This document shows positions 35,658 through 48,600 of a stretch of DNA of 64,000 nucleotides, piece after piece. Position numbers and translations under genes: made by a program. A model generated the notes under the pieces. The model made no database searches. It saw only the letters and a program-made list of their open reading frames with translations, and was not told the origin of the DNA. The stretch is from Eumeta japonica (lineage: Eukaryota; Arthropoda; Insecta; Lepidoptera; Psychidae): positions 1 through 64,000 of the forward strand of contig BGZK01001353.1 of the NCBI GenBank assembly GCA_005406025.1, read 5' to 3'. Position 1 is the first letter of the stretch, and each line of letters opens with the position of its first letter.

Positions 35658-35735
35658 TTAGGGTTCCGTACCCAAAGGGACCCTATTACTAAGGCTATGC
35701 TGACAATCAGTCCAGCCGTATATCCTTCCTTTAAA
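35658..35735 (+). mobile_element. 5'-end fragment of AGGGTTCCGTAC-family repeat
   Basis: TTAGGGTTCCGTACCCAAAGG, then GACCCTATTACTAAGG and CAGCCGTATATCC follow the start of the complete copy at 38961. The remainder is missing or unrecognisable. Confidence 0.7.
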
Positions 35736-36814
35736 GGATTACATAATATGAACGATAATAGCTAGCCAGTTAAAATTTTCAAATAATGTGTGTTATTATG
35801 ATAGATATCCCAAAAAATAATACAAATGGAACAAATAAAATATAGAGGTTTTCCACATGAGCTCATTTATGTTTTTTTTTTTATTGCTCTATTGTAAAAA
35901 CGGCAATACATTCAGACGTCATATTCGATGTAATTATAGCGCAAAGAAGACGTTTCATGAATGTTTGTAGCTCAGGCCCGCATGTTCTACAGAACTAATT
36001 TAAAAATGCCATTCATATACTACAGTGTTTTGAATATAATTTTATATATTTTAGCTTATTTTTTTTATACAAAGCTATTGAGCATATAATTATAAGCAAC
36101 ACTTAATCAAAAAAAAAATGAAGATAGCATCAATGATATAATAAATATTCACGGCCGAGCAAGTCCGGCGGACAAAGGATAAAATCATACGAGAGAAAAA
36201 GATGGCAGTGCATTCTTTTTCTTATTATGACTGCATCTCTTTCGACGTGTTCGCTCATGAATATTGACCTTATGTTGATTGAGGCATATTGAAGTTTCAA
36301 GGAATGTTCCAAAATCATAAATAAACCTAACAAAACAATCAAAAGGATATGCACGAAGCTATGTTTATAAATACCTACTTGTATATTTTTAACTCATAAA
36401 CTAATCCGATAAGATAAGATTTTTCCAAACATTTTGGCAAACAAAAATTATTTCACGAATTGCAATTTCATCAATTTTATCATTTTTCCAATGATCTATA
36501 GATTTCATTCGATTTTGTAAAATATGTACAAAGTATGACACATGTTCTTTTCAAATAAAATAACAAATATTAATAACCGACTAAACGTGCGTCACATTCC
36601 AAAATCCCGAATTCAAAAAAAAAACTACATTTTTTGGTTAATACAAAACACAAATATCTTGTGTGGTGGTGCGGAATTATCGTTGGGCGTGTCCGGCTCG
36701 CATGGCCGATCTATAAAAACATACCTAACTATCCTAAAAGTATAAATAGTATCTTTGAAATAAAAATGTTTTGATAAATTTTGATATGTATCGAGTCTTT
36801 TCTTGTTATCAAAA
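35736..36814. other. AT-rich DNA, nothing recognised
   Basis: No gene recognised. Open frames at 36130-36354 and 36542-36745 show no domain. Confidence 0.35.
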
Positions 36815-37821
36815 TCCCTATGAATATTATAAATGCAAAAGTATTTTTTTCTGCTTGCCTGTTACTTCTTCACGCTTAAACCGCTGAACTGATTTAGCTG
36901 AAATTCGGTACGGAGATAATTTGAGTCCCGGGGCATAGCCCTACTTTTTGTTTGTTCGTTTGTATATTTTTTTATAGCTCAACAGTAGTTAAAATGATTT
37001 TATCGAACTTAAATGTACTAATAGGCGCACTATTTTTTCATACATAAATCACTGTTTGTTTATATTTCTGTCTGTTTGTCTTATATTTACTTCTAATTTG
37101 ACAATGTCAACCGATTTTCATGAAATTTAGAACATTGATAAAATTAATTATTATATAGAATATAGGTTAACTAGTGATTAACTTATTTTATTTTGTCGAC
37201 CATGCATAATTGTTTGCTTTGTTTAAAGAAGGAGCGGTGTTAATGTACGCGATAAGGATTGAGAGGGAGGCGAATGAATATGATATGGTGAAAGATGGTG
37301 AAGTAGAGCGAAAGCAAGGAAGGGTATCAACAGACCGATTGTAACTATTTGATTATTAATAAAAAAGTTATAGTAAATGAAAACGAACGATAAGGTTTTT
37401 ACACAACGTCTTTTTCAGTATTATATCCTATTATTACAATATTACAAATGTGATATTTTGAGTCGATATTCGGTAGTTAGTAATTCAATCATCGCGCATA
37501 AACGGCTGGACGGATTTAGATGAATTTTAGCACACAAATAGAATATTTCCTAGATTAAGCTCATAATACTTTATACCTTCTGCTAAAACGTTTCTGTGCA
37601 ATAATTAACAAGAATCCAGAATCGACATCGATATCAGAATTGAGATCGATAGCGCGATTAGAAAAAAAGAGAGACGCAGAATTGGAATAGAGAATAAGAC
37701 CGAATCGGAACTTAAATCGAAAATAGGATCGGATTGATATCAACGATACCAAGATTATTTCATATAGAAAATGAGGAATTATTTATATTTCCACGCGAGC
37801 GGGGTCGAGAGCAAAAGCTAG
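36815..37821 (+). mobile_element. Non-autonomous Helitron, possibly composite, with both termini
   Basis: The left end, A then TCCCTATGAATATTATAAATG (TC at 36815), followed by a block with TTCACGCTTAAACCGCTGAACTGA and GAGTCCCGGGG, is the typical 5' region of lepidopteran Helitrons. The right end CACGCGAGCGGGGTCGAGAGCAAAAG then CTAG (37818-37821) plus T is a Helitron 3' end. The implied A/T insertion site fits. A second 5'-like block (ACGGCTGGACGGATTTAG, about 37501) suggests two nested or fused copies. A purine-rich GAATCG-like repeat lies at 37610-37735. No Rep-helicase coding was seen. Confidence 0.7.
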
Positions 37822-38389
37822 TTCATAGTATAAAACCGAATTGATTCATCGAAGTGGATTTGCGAATATGTAATTCTTTTATTGTGCAAACAATACTCGA
37901 CTGGGATGACCTAAACACAATTTTATATTCAGCTCGCAGCCATATCCAATGCTGGGTCAGATATGTAAGTTCACGTTCGACATCTGAAAGTGGTCCGTGC
38001 CCATTTATTATGTTGACCGAATGAATTAACTGCTTAAGTCGACCTTTCGGAGCAGATGGTGCTCGTTATTACTTTGACATTTAGTAGAACGGTGTCTACC
38101 TTTTTTTTTTTAATACTCACTGAAGTCAGTGAGATTTTTCACGTGGTAGCATTGAAAAAAAACCTGTTGACATCTTGAAGTTATAGAGATTTTCAAAATA
38201 TGTACATATGAAATAAAACAATCGAAATCTAGAAGTAATCATATTCAAACCATGATTATGTTTGTAACAAGTGATTAAGGAGAACAATTTCATCGACATT
38301 TATGGCTAACAGAATAGGCAATGGCGCATTCTTGAGATATACCAAGATCTTGATCGGTACAGATATACTACGGCATCGGCCCGAAGATC
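37822..38389. other. AT-rich DNA, nothing recognised
   Basis: No gene recognised. A small CACTGA/TCAGTG hairpin lies near 38118-38132. Confidence 0.35.
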
Positions 38390-38770
38390 TATCAGAAACG
38401 AATGAACGCTACGCCCGGTGACATAATTAGTCTGTGGGTTAACCGTCGGCCGTTAATGCGCGCGAGTACACGTCGCGACGACCTTCGCCGTGTTGCGGGC
38501 GGGCGGCGGCGGACGGAGCGCTCGTAAATTCATTAAGCTGACGCCGGCACTGTATTTTGTACTCTAAAATTTAACGTGTCACCATATCAAGTAGGCGATG
38601 TTATAATACGTACACATGCACACATTGGAACCGGCCATGATACGGCCGTAAAACTAATTAAGGGCGGGTTAAAAGCTCGCTGAACGGGAGCCGGTGTTGC
38701 AGGTAGCCAGCTGCTAATCCTGATTTATTTTTCACGGACCGCGCTCGTCGGGCGGGAAAGTTTAGAAATT
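38390..38770. other. CpG-rich islet, possible regulatory DNA
   Basis: CpG-rich, including GCGGGCGGGCGGCGGCGG-like sequence at about 38495-38515, with interspersed TTAAT/TAATTA motifs. No exon detected. Confidence 0.35.
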
Positions 38771-38960
38771 ATGGAAGGACTTTGCAATGAATCGCCCGAT
38801 AATTTTATTCCGCATAGTCGTGTGGATAAAGCCTTAATTCGAAAATATTTATTAATATTACTGTGCTTGAGACTTCCGGTTTGGTGAATCAAAAGCAAAA
38901 ATGTTCAATTTCACAATCGATTATGGGAAATAAAAAAAAATGTATTTTACAGTATATTTT

Positions 38961-39611
38961 TAGGGTTCTGTACCCAAAGGGTAAAAAACGGAACTCTACT
39001 ACTAAGACTCCGCTGTCCGTCCGTCCGTCTGTCACCAGACTGTATCTCATAAATCGTAATAGTCAGATAGTTGAAATTTTCGCAGATGTATTTCTGTTGC
39101 CGCCATAACAACAAATACTAAAAAACAGAATAAAATAAATATTTAAGGGGGCCCCCATACAACAAACTTGATTTTTTTTGCTCGTTTTCGCTCAATATTG
39201 ATAACGGCGACAGGTAGACGTTTGTTCAGTCACCATTTACAGATTTGTTTTCAATTTAATACTTAATTATTATTTTTGAACCAGATTTCTAAATAGTGAT
39301 TAAAAAACTTTGTAAATAAATAATTTTGATACAAGAATTTTTGCAAGACTGCTGCAAGGCTAGTGTAGATATTTCAGTTATATTATATAATAAATGATAT
39401 GTGTTAATATAAAATAAAGGATTACTGAAACGATAAAGAGACCTTTGTTTTAAATGTACACTCCTCCAGCTTTCCATATTGTAATATTATGGATTTCATT
39501 TTGCAATAAAAATACCATAACTATGACTCGATTGTCGTGATGGGTAAACTTTTACTCATATACCTACAGGTTTGTACGGAACCCTCGGTGCGCGCGTCCG
39601 ACTCGCACTCG
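38961..39611 (+). mobile_element. Near-complete AGGGTTCCGTAC-family repeat
   Basis: The left end AGGGTTCTGTAC (38962-38973) and right end GTACGGAACCCT (39574-39585) are inverted repeats (11 of 12). A tail CGGTGCGCGCGTCCGACTCG ends by 39611. The body has TCCGTCCGTCCGTCTGTCACC, TATCTCATAAATCG, TTTCGCAGATGTATTTC and CATACAACAAACTTG. I know this as a very abundant lepidopteran repeat; its exact class is uncertain. No coding frame survives (38863-39108 is incidental). Confidence 0.8.
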
Positions 39612-39700
39612 TTTAAGTATGTTTTAATTTACGCACGACAGTTTCAAACTGAATTCAATATAAATAATTTTATTTTGGAACATGTGCTCTGTATTTGTCA

Positions 39701-39741
39701 TCATTTATTTCTGTAGATCTTGAATCTACAAAAATAAATGA
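39701..39741. repeat. Short foldback, 18-bp arms, 5-nt loop
   Basis: Arms 39701-39718 and 39724-39741 pair at 17 of 18 positions around loop CTTGA. Confidence 0.85.
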
Positions 39742-42700
39742 ATTGAGGTCGCGTTCGTGTGCGCGGACGAGTCTTAGAATGTGCATTGAATGTATAAAGT
39801 TGAAGATAAGTCATAAAAACAATGGTGCGTTAATTAAATGCTATGTTACAATACGAAAATTATCATATTAAACCAATAAAATACGTAATAAACAATTGTC
39901 TTCAGGAAATCGTTGAAAATGGAATAATCTAAGAATCATAAGGTGTGAGAGAAAAAAAAATACGGACACGGAGAACAATATAAACATTTTTAACTTGACC
40001 TTGAGCGGTTATTCGGCTATTTTTACTGTGCCAAGTATAAAGGATATTTGGTCACGCTCAGTCGTCCATCCGTCCGCGCATTTAAGATCATCCTTTGGAA
40101 AATGTACTCAGCGATATTTGCATACAATCTTTATATAAGTAGATGACGCAGTTTTGGTACATCGCGTCTATACCCTATTTGCCATTTTTATACAAAAGCT
40201 ACAAACAAAAGTGTTTGAAAGATTAAAATCTAATTGAATTCGATATTTATTACTCAACGATACAAGAACTTAAATCTGCGATGTGCCTATTTCAATTCTA
40301 CATTTTATACAAAGGTATTTTACAAAACCTAAAACCTTTTCTATTTGAAAACTAAATCAAATCCCATATTTCTTTATTCGTAGCAATTTAGTGATATAAA
40401 TAGTCATAGATTGCATAACCACCAACCAATTAGCATCAACGCTACATATTAGCTTTACAACGCAAGATTATTGATGTTTTGTTTTACGTTGTGGCGACAT
40501 TAACATTTACAAATAGGCTTGTTGCGAACGTCCAGTGCGCCCACGCAGATTCTCGTATAAGATCCAAAACTTGTAAATCACGTCTAACTTTAAGCTTATT
40601 GCGCATTTCCGGTCGGATCATTTGTATTGACGCCTACAGATGCTACACTGACAGTATTGTGAAATTTGGATAAGCAAATAATTAAGCAGTCATTTATGCA
40701 ACGAATCAGCGGTAAAAGTAAAATGTTTTAATGTGTTCCACATAAAAAAACACACTTTCTCTGAACGAGTTCACTGTATCTGCTAACTGCGTTGTGTTAA
40801 TGCATTACTTTGTTGTTACGGTTCAATAACTGTAATGGTTAGGGTGATGTTGCATAACCTTCCTTCGATTGTTGGCATTGCAGCTTTGCACCTGCATTCA
40901 ACTTAAGTATTATTATTATCAAGTGACATCGCTTTAAAGTTCACTATATGTTTTTTTCAGTTATTTTACAGATTAGAAAAATCTATTCTAAATTCATAAA
41001 TAAACACATTTTTGTAATGTCGGACTTTCGTCACTACATTCTAATGCCGCGTCCTTCTGTTTCATTTCAGGTTGAGTCATTTGAATTCTAAATTATCTGG
41101 AGAACGGGAACTGTTAAATACGACCCGTAAGGTCAGAACATACGGGTCAAAGGGACGTAATTTGACGTCAGTTTGAATCCAATGATCGCAATGTCTTTTT
41201 CATGGGAAGTGTCTTTAATTTAGTATGATATTGTTCAAAATGGCTTTAAAAATCCAGATATAAAAGGGGACGAAGGTGATAGATGTTAAATTATTATTCA
41301 GTAGCAATGCAAAATTTAAATATGTAAGACGTTATGTTTGATGATGTAACCAGTAAAGAACTAGAGCTTATACACTTTGCGTTTATGTTCGAATGTCTTA
41401 TTTATAGAACGGTTTGCAATATAAAATTTTGTGCCACTAATCGTGTTTAGGAAAAAGTAAGACCAATATGGAATGAAAAAATTTTGAAAGAATGGAAAAA
41501 TTTTTTTTTTGGAATCTAAAAAATTATGTCGGAGAAAAAATGTATTGCGATCTAAGAGGTAGGTTTGCGCGCATTAGAACTCAAATTTTTACATGCCTCC
41601 ATCTTCATGAACGAACAGCTACATCGAATGTAATGTAGGAGGAAAAAATTAATTACTTCGAGATCTAGAGAACTCGCGGGCGGAGAACAAAAAATGTGTT
41701 TAGGTTAATTAATTATATAAGTTTCGGCACAAAAAATACTAATAGCATTTTATTGTCTTATGTCATTTAATCAAACGGATTTTTTGACGTATTTAAATTA
41801 TAATTATTTTTAAGAAGATGTTGTTTTTAATACTTATGTACACAGAATATTTAAAATTAATTTTTCACTTTTATTGAATAAGTATTAATTATTATTACAG
41901 TTTGTTATTTAAAATAATTAGGATAGTAATAAATTGTCAGTACGACTTTACACATTCTAAAAGAATTGTATTATCGAATTTCTATTCTAATTGAATAATT
42001 GCATTGCTGTTATAATGTTTTCATAAATTTATTTGTAATAAATTATCATGTCTATTGTTTACAATGTTGCAATAAGTTTTATAAGTTTAGTTTTAGAGCC
42101 AAGGTTTTCTTAATGGCGCATACATAGAAAATAGATTAAAGCGGCCACAAGAACTTTAACACTCCGCCAAAGCCTGATGCAATGCGTGACGTTATTCCAT
42201 TGTTATTTAATCGAGCCTTCAAGTACTAAAACATGTTTAAGTTATTTAAAAAATAAACAAGAATACAAAATTATGGTAAGTGGTAAAACGGATGTTTATG
42301 CTTACAAATGAATTCGTTAATACATGATTCAAAACTTTAAATTACATTTTGCAAAATAATCTATGACAATTCCGTAGAAAAATTTTGCTCTTGCTTGCAA
42401 AAAAAAAAAAACTAAGCTGTAATCGCATTAGCTCAATTTAGTAATCCTAAATATTACGATGGAAGTGATATCCACTTATTATATGTAATACATGAACGTT
42501 ATTATTAAAAATAACTGGCAATAATTGTCATTAAAAATAGTATTTTAGATAACATACGATGTTGTTTAATTCCTACTAATACAATCTTTTTCTAAGCATT
42601 TTTTTTCTTGAAATTGAAAAAAAATATTGGAAATTAACTCCTCAAAATTAATTTTTGCAATCGAAATTGCATAAACATTCAATACTTTGATACCGGCTAT

Positions 42701-44234
42701 CGATTACTATCAATTGAAGAAATTACACATGGACATAGAGACGATTTTAAAAGTATTCCATTCTCATTTTTATTACCGAACATATTATGTGAAATCTAAT
42801 TCAAATCTATGTGGATTTTTTTCATCATTACATACATTATTTTAATTTTTTTTCAATTGAAAGCTTTTACGATGTTTTAGGATTTTCACCTCTTGTCCTT
42901 ATAATTAAAACTTTATGCATTGAAATATAACCGTAAAGCTGGTGTTATAAAGCAATAAATAACGGCGAAGCTTAAGAAGCAGTAAGCCTTGACCTGACCG
43001 TTTTCCTTTTCTTAATCTTAAACATATATAACTTTTTTAATAAAACTTCAAGTTAAGCAACATTCTGCAAGTGGGTTAAGCCAAAAGAGAGAAAGTTAAA
43101 ATGGCTACTCTTATATATATATTTATTTTAAGCGTCGTACGTTGACAGGAACGTGTCAGAAAGTCAAACGGAACTAACGTGACAAAAGTTTTGTTATTTT
43201 TAAAACAAGTATATAAGCATTAAAGCAAAGTTTTAACGGGTATTATATTGAAAAAATATTTTGTCGTCATCGCGTAGGTGCATATATAATTAATATCGTT
43301 AATTATGAATGAAACTTTAATAATACACAGTCAGATACATTTTTATCGATGTTTTAATAAAGGAATACATTTCCTTCAACGCATCTTAAAAAACAAAAGC
43401 TTAAGTAAGGATTTAACCTACTTTCCGTTAAATGTTTAAATGCAACAAGTACACACCTGCATAGAATTGTTTACATGTCTGATTCACGCAGCGTGATTCA
43501 ATTTTATGTGATTTGCACGTAAATGCAATGACATCATGTAATTGCTAGGTAACTGCTATTTTCTTGTATAAATTGCAATTTTACACTATAAAATAGACTT
43601 TTTTGTCTGTGACATTTCGTTTATTATTCTAACCAAATGTATTATATTTTTTTATTATTGTTTTAACCAAATTTAAGAGGTCAACAAGAGAAGTTTACTA
43701 TTTTTTTAGATTTTAATAAGCAAAAACTATTTATATAGCCCGGGACGACAAGGGAAGACGTACGAGATTTTAAATACATCTTATTGAATACATTGATTGA
43801 AATATATTTTTAGAATTCTGTTTCAAAACGGATGTCTATTAATCTCATGTCGGTTGTTTAAAAAAATAATCAGGAAATGCACTGAAGCCATAAACGTCGA
43901 CGACTTTGTGAGTGATGGCGACACTTTTAGAAAAAGCAAAGTCAAGGGCTCGAGTTGATATATTACTTGAAACTCATCGAGATAAGGGTTACCAAAATAT
44001 TGAATCTGATTGAGGGATCAAAACTACGTATTACGAAATCTGTTTTCTCCAGATCTCCAAAATCAATTTCATCCGTCCTACACATCGATGGGTCAACAAC
44101 CACGTTTTGAAATGTAGTGATAACGTCAATGATTCAAACTTACTAGTAGTTACGCATAGCACCATGTTCTTATTGTGATGATGACATATTCATGATATAT
44201 TCATATATGTACTTTATAATAAGTAAAAAAATAT
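39742..44234. other. Long gene-free AT-rich stretch
   Basis: About 4.5 kb without any supported gene or recognised repeat, apart from an FTZ-F1/ERR-like motif TGACCTTGA at 39996-40004. The open frame at 40479-40673 shows no domain. Long A/T tracts are frequent (for example near 41503 and 42400). Confidence 0.4.
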
Positions 44235-44985
44235 TAACCGGACAAGTGCGAATCGAAATCGCGTGGTGAGAGGTAGATATGATGAATATGTTATAAGTTT
44301 TTTAATCTGTTTCAATTTTTTTATGGTAATAAAAACACATTGCAAATGTAAGTTTGTAGGCAGAATTTTGAGGGCCTACCATGTTATTTTAAGAATATAG
44401 ACTTCCAACTTCTTGAAACTAAAAATATATTAGAACTCAGGCACGGATTCAAGGTTTCGTTCAGGGGGAGGCACTTTCCAGGATTTCGTTCAAGGGGAGG
44501 CATTTTTCAGTTTAGTTTAGGGAAAGGCACTTCTAGTATTTCGTTCTAAGGACACAATTTTGTGAAATTCATTTTTCAATTGCAGGCAAACAAGTGCTTC
44601 GGTGGTGCGTTAGGGGAGGGACAGTCGTACCCATTGCCGTCCCTCTTCCGTAACCGCTCCTGTTTGACCCTCAAAACAAGCCCTATCATTCGAGTGTGTC
44701 ACATGGTACAGTTTGCAAGACTTCTTTTTTATTTTTTGAATTTATCCTCCAAAACTGACCCCCATATTCAAAATTCATTATTTACGTTGCACATCCGTGT
44801 TTAGGTTACAAAAATTGATACATGTACCAATTTTTCGACATATTCCAACGGATTCGGAGAAAATTAGCTAAAAAAAGTTGGAGCCCCTATGGATCACTTT
44901 GTTTGTCTGTCACAACTCATAGACGGAGTGATCATATAAGAGTTCCGACTTTTTAAAATTAGAACGTACGAAGCCCTAAAAATTA
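44235..44985 (-). mobile_element. Minus-strand AGGGTTCCGTAC-family repeat with internal minisatellite
   Basis: The left edge TTAACCGGACAAGTGCGAATCG is the reverse complement of the family's CGACTCGCACTTGTCCGG tail. The right edge GTACGAAGCCCTAAAA is the reverse complement of its AGGGTTCCGTAC start, slightly decayed. Between them are CTGACCCCCATATTC, CATCCGTGTTTAGGTTAC and GTCTGTCAC. The 80-codon frame at 44562-44804 is incidental. Confidence 0.75.
44455..44553. repeat. Minisatellite, about 3.5 units of 28-29 bp
   Basis: Units begin near 44455, 44484, 44511 and 44539. Each has a TTTCGTTC or TTTAGTTTA start followed by an AGGGG/GGGAA-AGGCA core and a TTTCCAG/CTTCTAG end. Divergence between units is about 20-30 percent by eye. 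Confidence 0.75.
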
Positions 44986-45084
44986 ATGACAGAGAATGGA
45001 GGAGTGCTTATGTTATATGTGTTCTTGTGGAAATGATCTAGAAAACTCTAAAATGTATGCAATTCTTAAAATCGATGTGAAATG

Positions 45085-45295
45085 TTCTAGAAAGTTCTAA
45101 AAAAAATTATGTAATGAATTTCTCTAACTCATGAGGACTTCTAAAATTTTCTAGATTTTGAGGTATTATTCTAGAATATTCCAGAACGATCTACTATCAT
45201 AAAAAAAAAATTATAAAGGTCCAAGATGGTCTGTCACTATCGCAAATAAGCTTGAAGATTTTAAAATGTTCTTTAAATTCCAGAACGACCGAGAA
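45085..45295 (+). promoter_or_regulatory. Array of heat-shock-element-like motifs upstream of the Helitron gene
   Basis: Three blocks of alternating TTC/GAA units at 5-bp spacing: TTC-TA-GAA-AG-TTC at 45085-45097; TTC-TA-GAA-TA-TTC-CA-GAA at 45169-45186 (four perfect units); and TTC-CA-GAA-CG-ACC-GA-GAA at 45278-45295 (one unit degenerate). Trimeric or longer arrays of this kind are binding sites for heat-shock factor. They lie 370-580 bp upstream of the Rep-helicase start. Binding itself is inferred. Confidence 0.6.
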
Positions 45296-45365
45296 CATTG
45301 AAAAATATTTTTAAAATTCTTTTTAAGATAAGCTATTATTGTTTCGAATAATCTTATATGCTCTT

Positions 45366-45604
45366 GTGATAGAAATTTCGATGTATGGTATAGTATATAC
45401 TGAAATTCAGAAATTTTTCGTCAGTTTGATCGTGTTTGCAGTCGAGAAAAGATCAATTGAATTTGGGAGTGAAAAGTAATTACAAAAATTCAAATGATTT
45501 TGACAAATGAAAAAGAACAAACTATCTGAATATTTTAGTGTTCTGGTACTATAAATTTCGGTGTATTATGGTATATGAACCGAAATTCAGTGACTTCGTC
45601 AGTG
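45366..45604 (+). promoter_or_regulatory. Duplicated promoter-like module with TATA box and TCAGT initiator
   Basis: Two diverged copies of a 55-bp segment, about 45369-45425 and 45549-45604, share AAATTTCG-TGTAT-ATGGTATA, GAAATTCAG and TTCGTCAGT. Each is partly self-complementary (AATTTCGGT...ACCGAAATT). The second copy holds TATAAAT (45550-45556) and TCAGT (45587-45591), about 75 bp before the first Helitron ATG, and so is the likely core promoter. The spacing of 37 bp is a little longer than usual. Confidence 0.45.
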
Positions 45605-45664
45605 TCATCATAATAACAATCAAGAAATTAATTTTGTGTAAATTTATTACATTACATATACATA

Positions 45665-48600
45665 ATGCCACGGTATAAAAAAGTATTTAAAATACCTCAA
45701 GTGGATTTAAAAAGAAGCAAAGTAGAACGTCGAACTGAAACAGAAGAATAACGAGAAAAACGGCTTTCGAATATTCGTAAAGGAGTGAAAAGAATTAGAG
45801 AAAATTTAATTGAAGAAGAATGAATACATATTAGCGAAGAAGTGTTATTCCGAGTGACAACTTTTAGATATCGCCAATCTGCTGATCAACATGACGTGGA
45901 ATATAGAAGAAGTAAAGATCTTCATTTGGAGCTTCATTAACATGCCACGAAGAAAATTTCATCCCGGTTTTCGAGGTTGAAGGCCAAATTTATCACTGAG
46001 TAGACTCACTTCTGCCGATGTTCAATGAAACTCCCAAAATTTCTTCAAGTATACTTCATTAGTAACGAAGAATGTGAAACACGTCAACGTTGCTCTTACA
46101 TTCAGGGATTACAACGAGATATTGTTTAGAAATTATGGCGTCTATTTCATGATCATAATCAACTATATCAATGTATTTAAGACTTCTCTAGACCAAATGG
46201 TTGCAGATAATTACAAAATTGTCATTCGAGCAGATAAAAAACCAGCCGGTCAACACGAATGAATGTTCAATACACCTCAAACGAACGAAATTGCTATTAT
46301 TATTCAACGCCGAAGTAATAAATTACAATGTATTTCTGAAACACATCGTAATTATATGCTACAGTATTCGCTAATTTTTTAGCAAGGTGAGGATGGTTAT
46401 CCCTTCAATATTTAACAAATCGATCCAGCTACACGTGTTCAAACTAACAAAAAAGTATCAGCTATGCAATTTTATGCTTATCAAATTATGACCAAAAATG
46501 GTGAATACAATCATATTTTAAATTGTCGGCAGTTATTTCAGCATTTTATTTTAAATATGTATGCTAAAATCGAGACAGAAAGATTAGAATTTATTCGCCA
46601 TAATCAACGAAAGTTGCGTTCGGATGAATACATCCATTTAAGAGATGCTATGATAAATGATGGAAACGTCGATAACACGGGAAAATTGGTCATCTTCCCA
46701 TCTACTTTTACTGGAAGTCCACGTCACATGCATGAATATGCTCAAGATGCGATAACTTATGTCAGAAAACACGGGCAACCATATTTATTTATAACATTTA
46801 CGTGTAATTCTTCATGAGTGGAAATCAAAGAAGAATTACAATATGGACAAACAACCAGCGTTCGACATGATATTGTTGCCCGAGTTTTTGTTAAAACAAA
46901 TCAAATTTATTGACGCCATCGTAAAAAATAGAATATTTGGTGCTGTTATTCGCTAGATATTTTCAATTGAATGGTAGAAACGAGGACTGCCACATTCTCA
47001 CAACTTAATTTGGTTTCAAAATAAAATCCAACCGAATCAAATAGATGATATCATCAAGGCTGATTTTCTAAAACCAGAAAAAGATCCTGATCTTTATAGT
47101 ATAATCGTAAAAAAACATGGATCGTGGTTCGTGTGGTGAACTAAATAGAAGTTTTCTGTGCATGAAAGATGACAAATATACGAAACGTTATCCGAAGTAA
47201 TTTTTGAACGAAACAGTACGTACAGGCGAAGACGGATATCCGAAATACGGACGTCGATCAACAGAACAAGGCGGTTTACGTCTAAAATTAAAATACGAGG
47301 CAATGAAGAAGTTCAAGTTAACAATCAATGGGTGGTTCCATATAATCCACTTTTATCTAAAATGTTCAATGCCCATATCAATGTTGAATACTGCACTTCT
47401 GTAAAATCGATAAAGTATGTATGCAAATATATTAATAAAGGCGGTGATATGGCTGTCTTTACGGTAACCAAAGAAAACCAGCATGATGAGATAGTACAGT
47501 ATCAAATGGGTCGTTACATTGATACCAACGAAGCAATTTGGCGAATTTTAAATTTTCCAATACACGATCGAAATACGCCGGTTCTCCATTTCTCCACTTA
47601 GAAAATGAAAAATATGTATTTTTAACTACAGAAACGGCACAAAAAGTTGTGACGGAACCAACAACACTAACAACTTTAACAGCCTTTTTTGAACTATGCC
47701 AGAAAGATCCATTTGATAAGACTTTACTTTATTCAGAAGTACCAAGATATCATACATGGGACACAACAATAAATAATTTAATCCTCAAAAACGTGGAATG
47801 CCAGTAGAAGGACAAGAAGGAGTGTTCAAGAGTAACACAATAGGACGAGACTACATAGTACATCCGAGACACGCTGAATGTTTCTATCTACTTTTATTAC
47901 TTCACTTTGTGGCCCAACGTGTTTTGAAAATCTAAAAACTGTCAATAGTTACATTTGTGACACATATCGCGAAACATATCAAAGATTGGGTCTACTAGAA
48001 AACGATAATCATTGGGAATTAGTTATGAATGAAGCAGCACAAACGGCAATAGGCAAATCGAATTCGTGAGCTATTCGCAATTATATTAATGACATGTAAT
48101 CCTTCTAATACAAATCGACTATGGTTAAATATCGAGAATATATGGGCGATGACTTCTTGGCTGAGCTACAACAAAACTCGGACTTAGAAATTAATTTTAA
48201 CGAAGAAATTTTTAACAAAGCGTTGATTATAGACGAATTGAGGCTTTACATCCAACACAATAAACCCTTATTAATTGAGATTCAAAAACAAGCTATGTGA
48301 TATAATAATGGATTATTATAAAAACCAGCAAGGTGGTATAATATTTTTGGATACACCTGGCGGCACCGGGAAAACATTTTTAATAAATATAATTCTAGCT
48401 GAAATCCGTGCAAAGAAGGAAATTGTTCTTGTCCTGGTGTCATCTGGGATTGCGGCAACTCTTAGGGATAGTGGACGAACAGCGCATTCTGGTTTAAAAT
48501 TACCATTAAATGTAACTGACTATGAATTCCGGGTATGTGACATCACAAAATCATCAGCACGTGGACAAATATTGAACAGTGCAAAGACGTTATATGGGAC

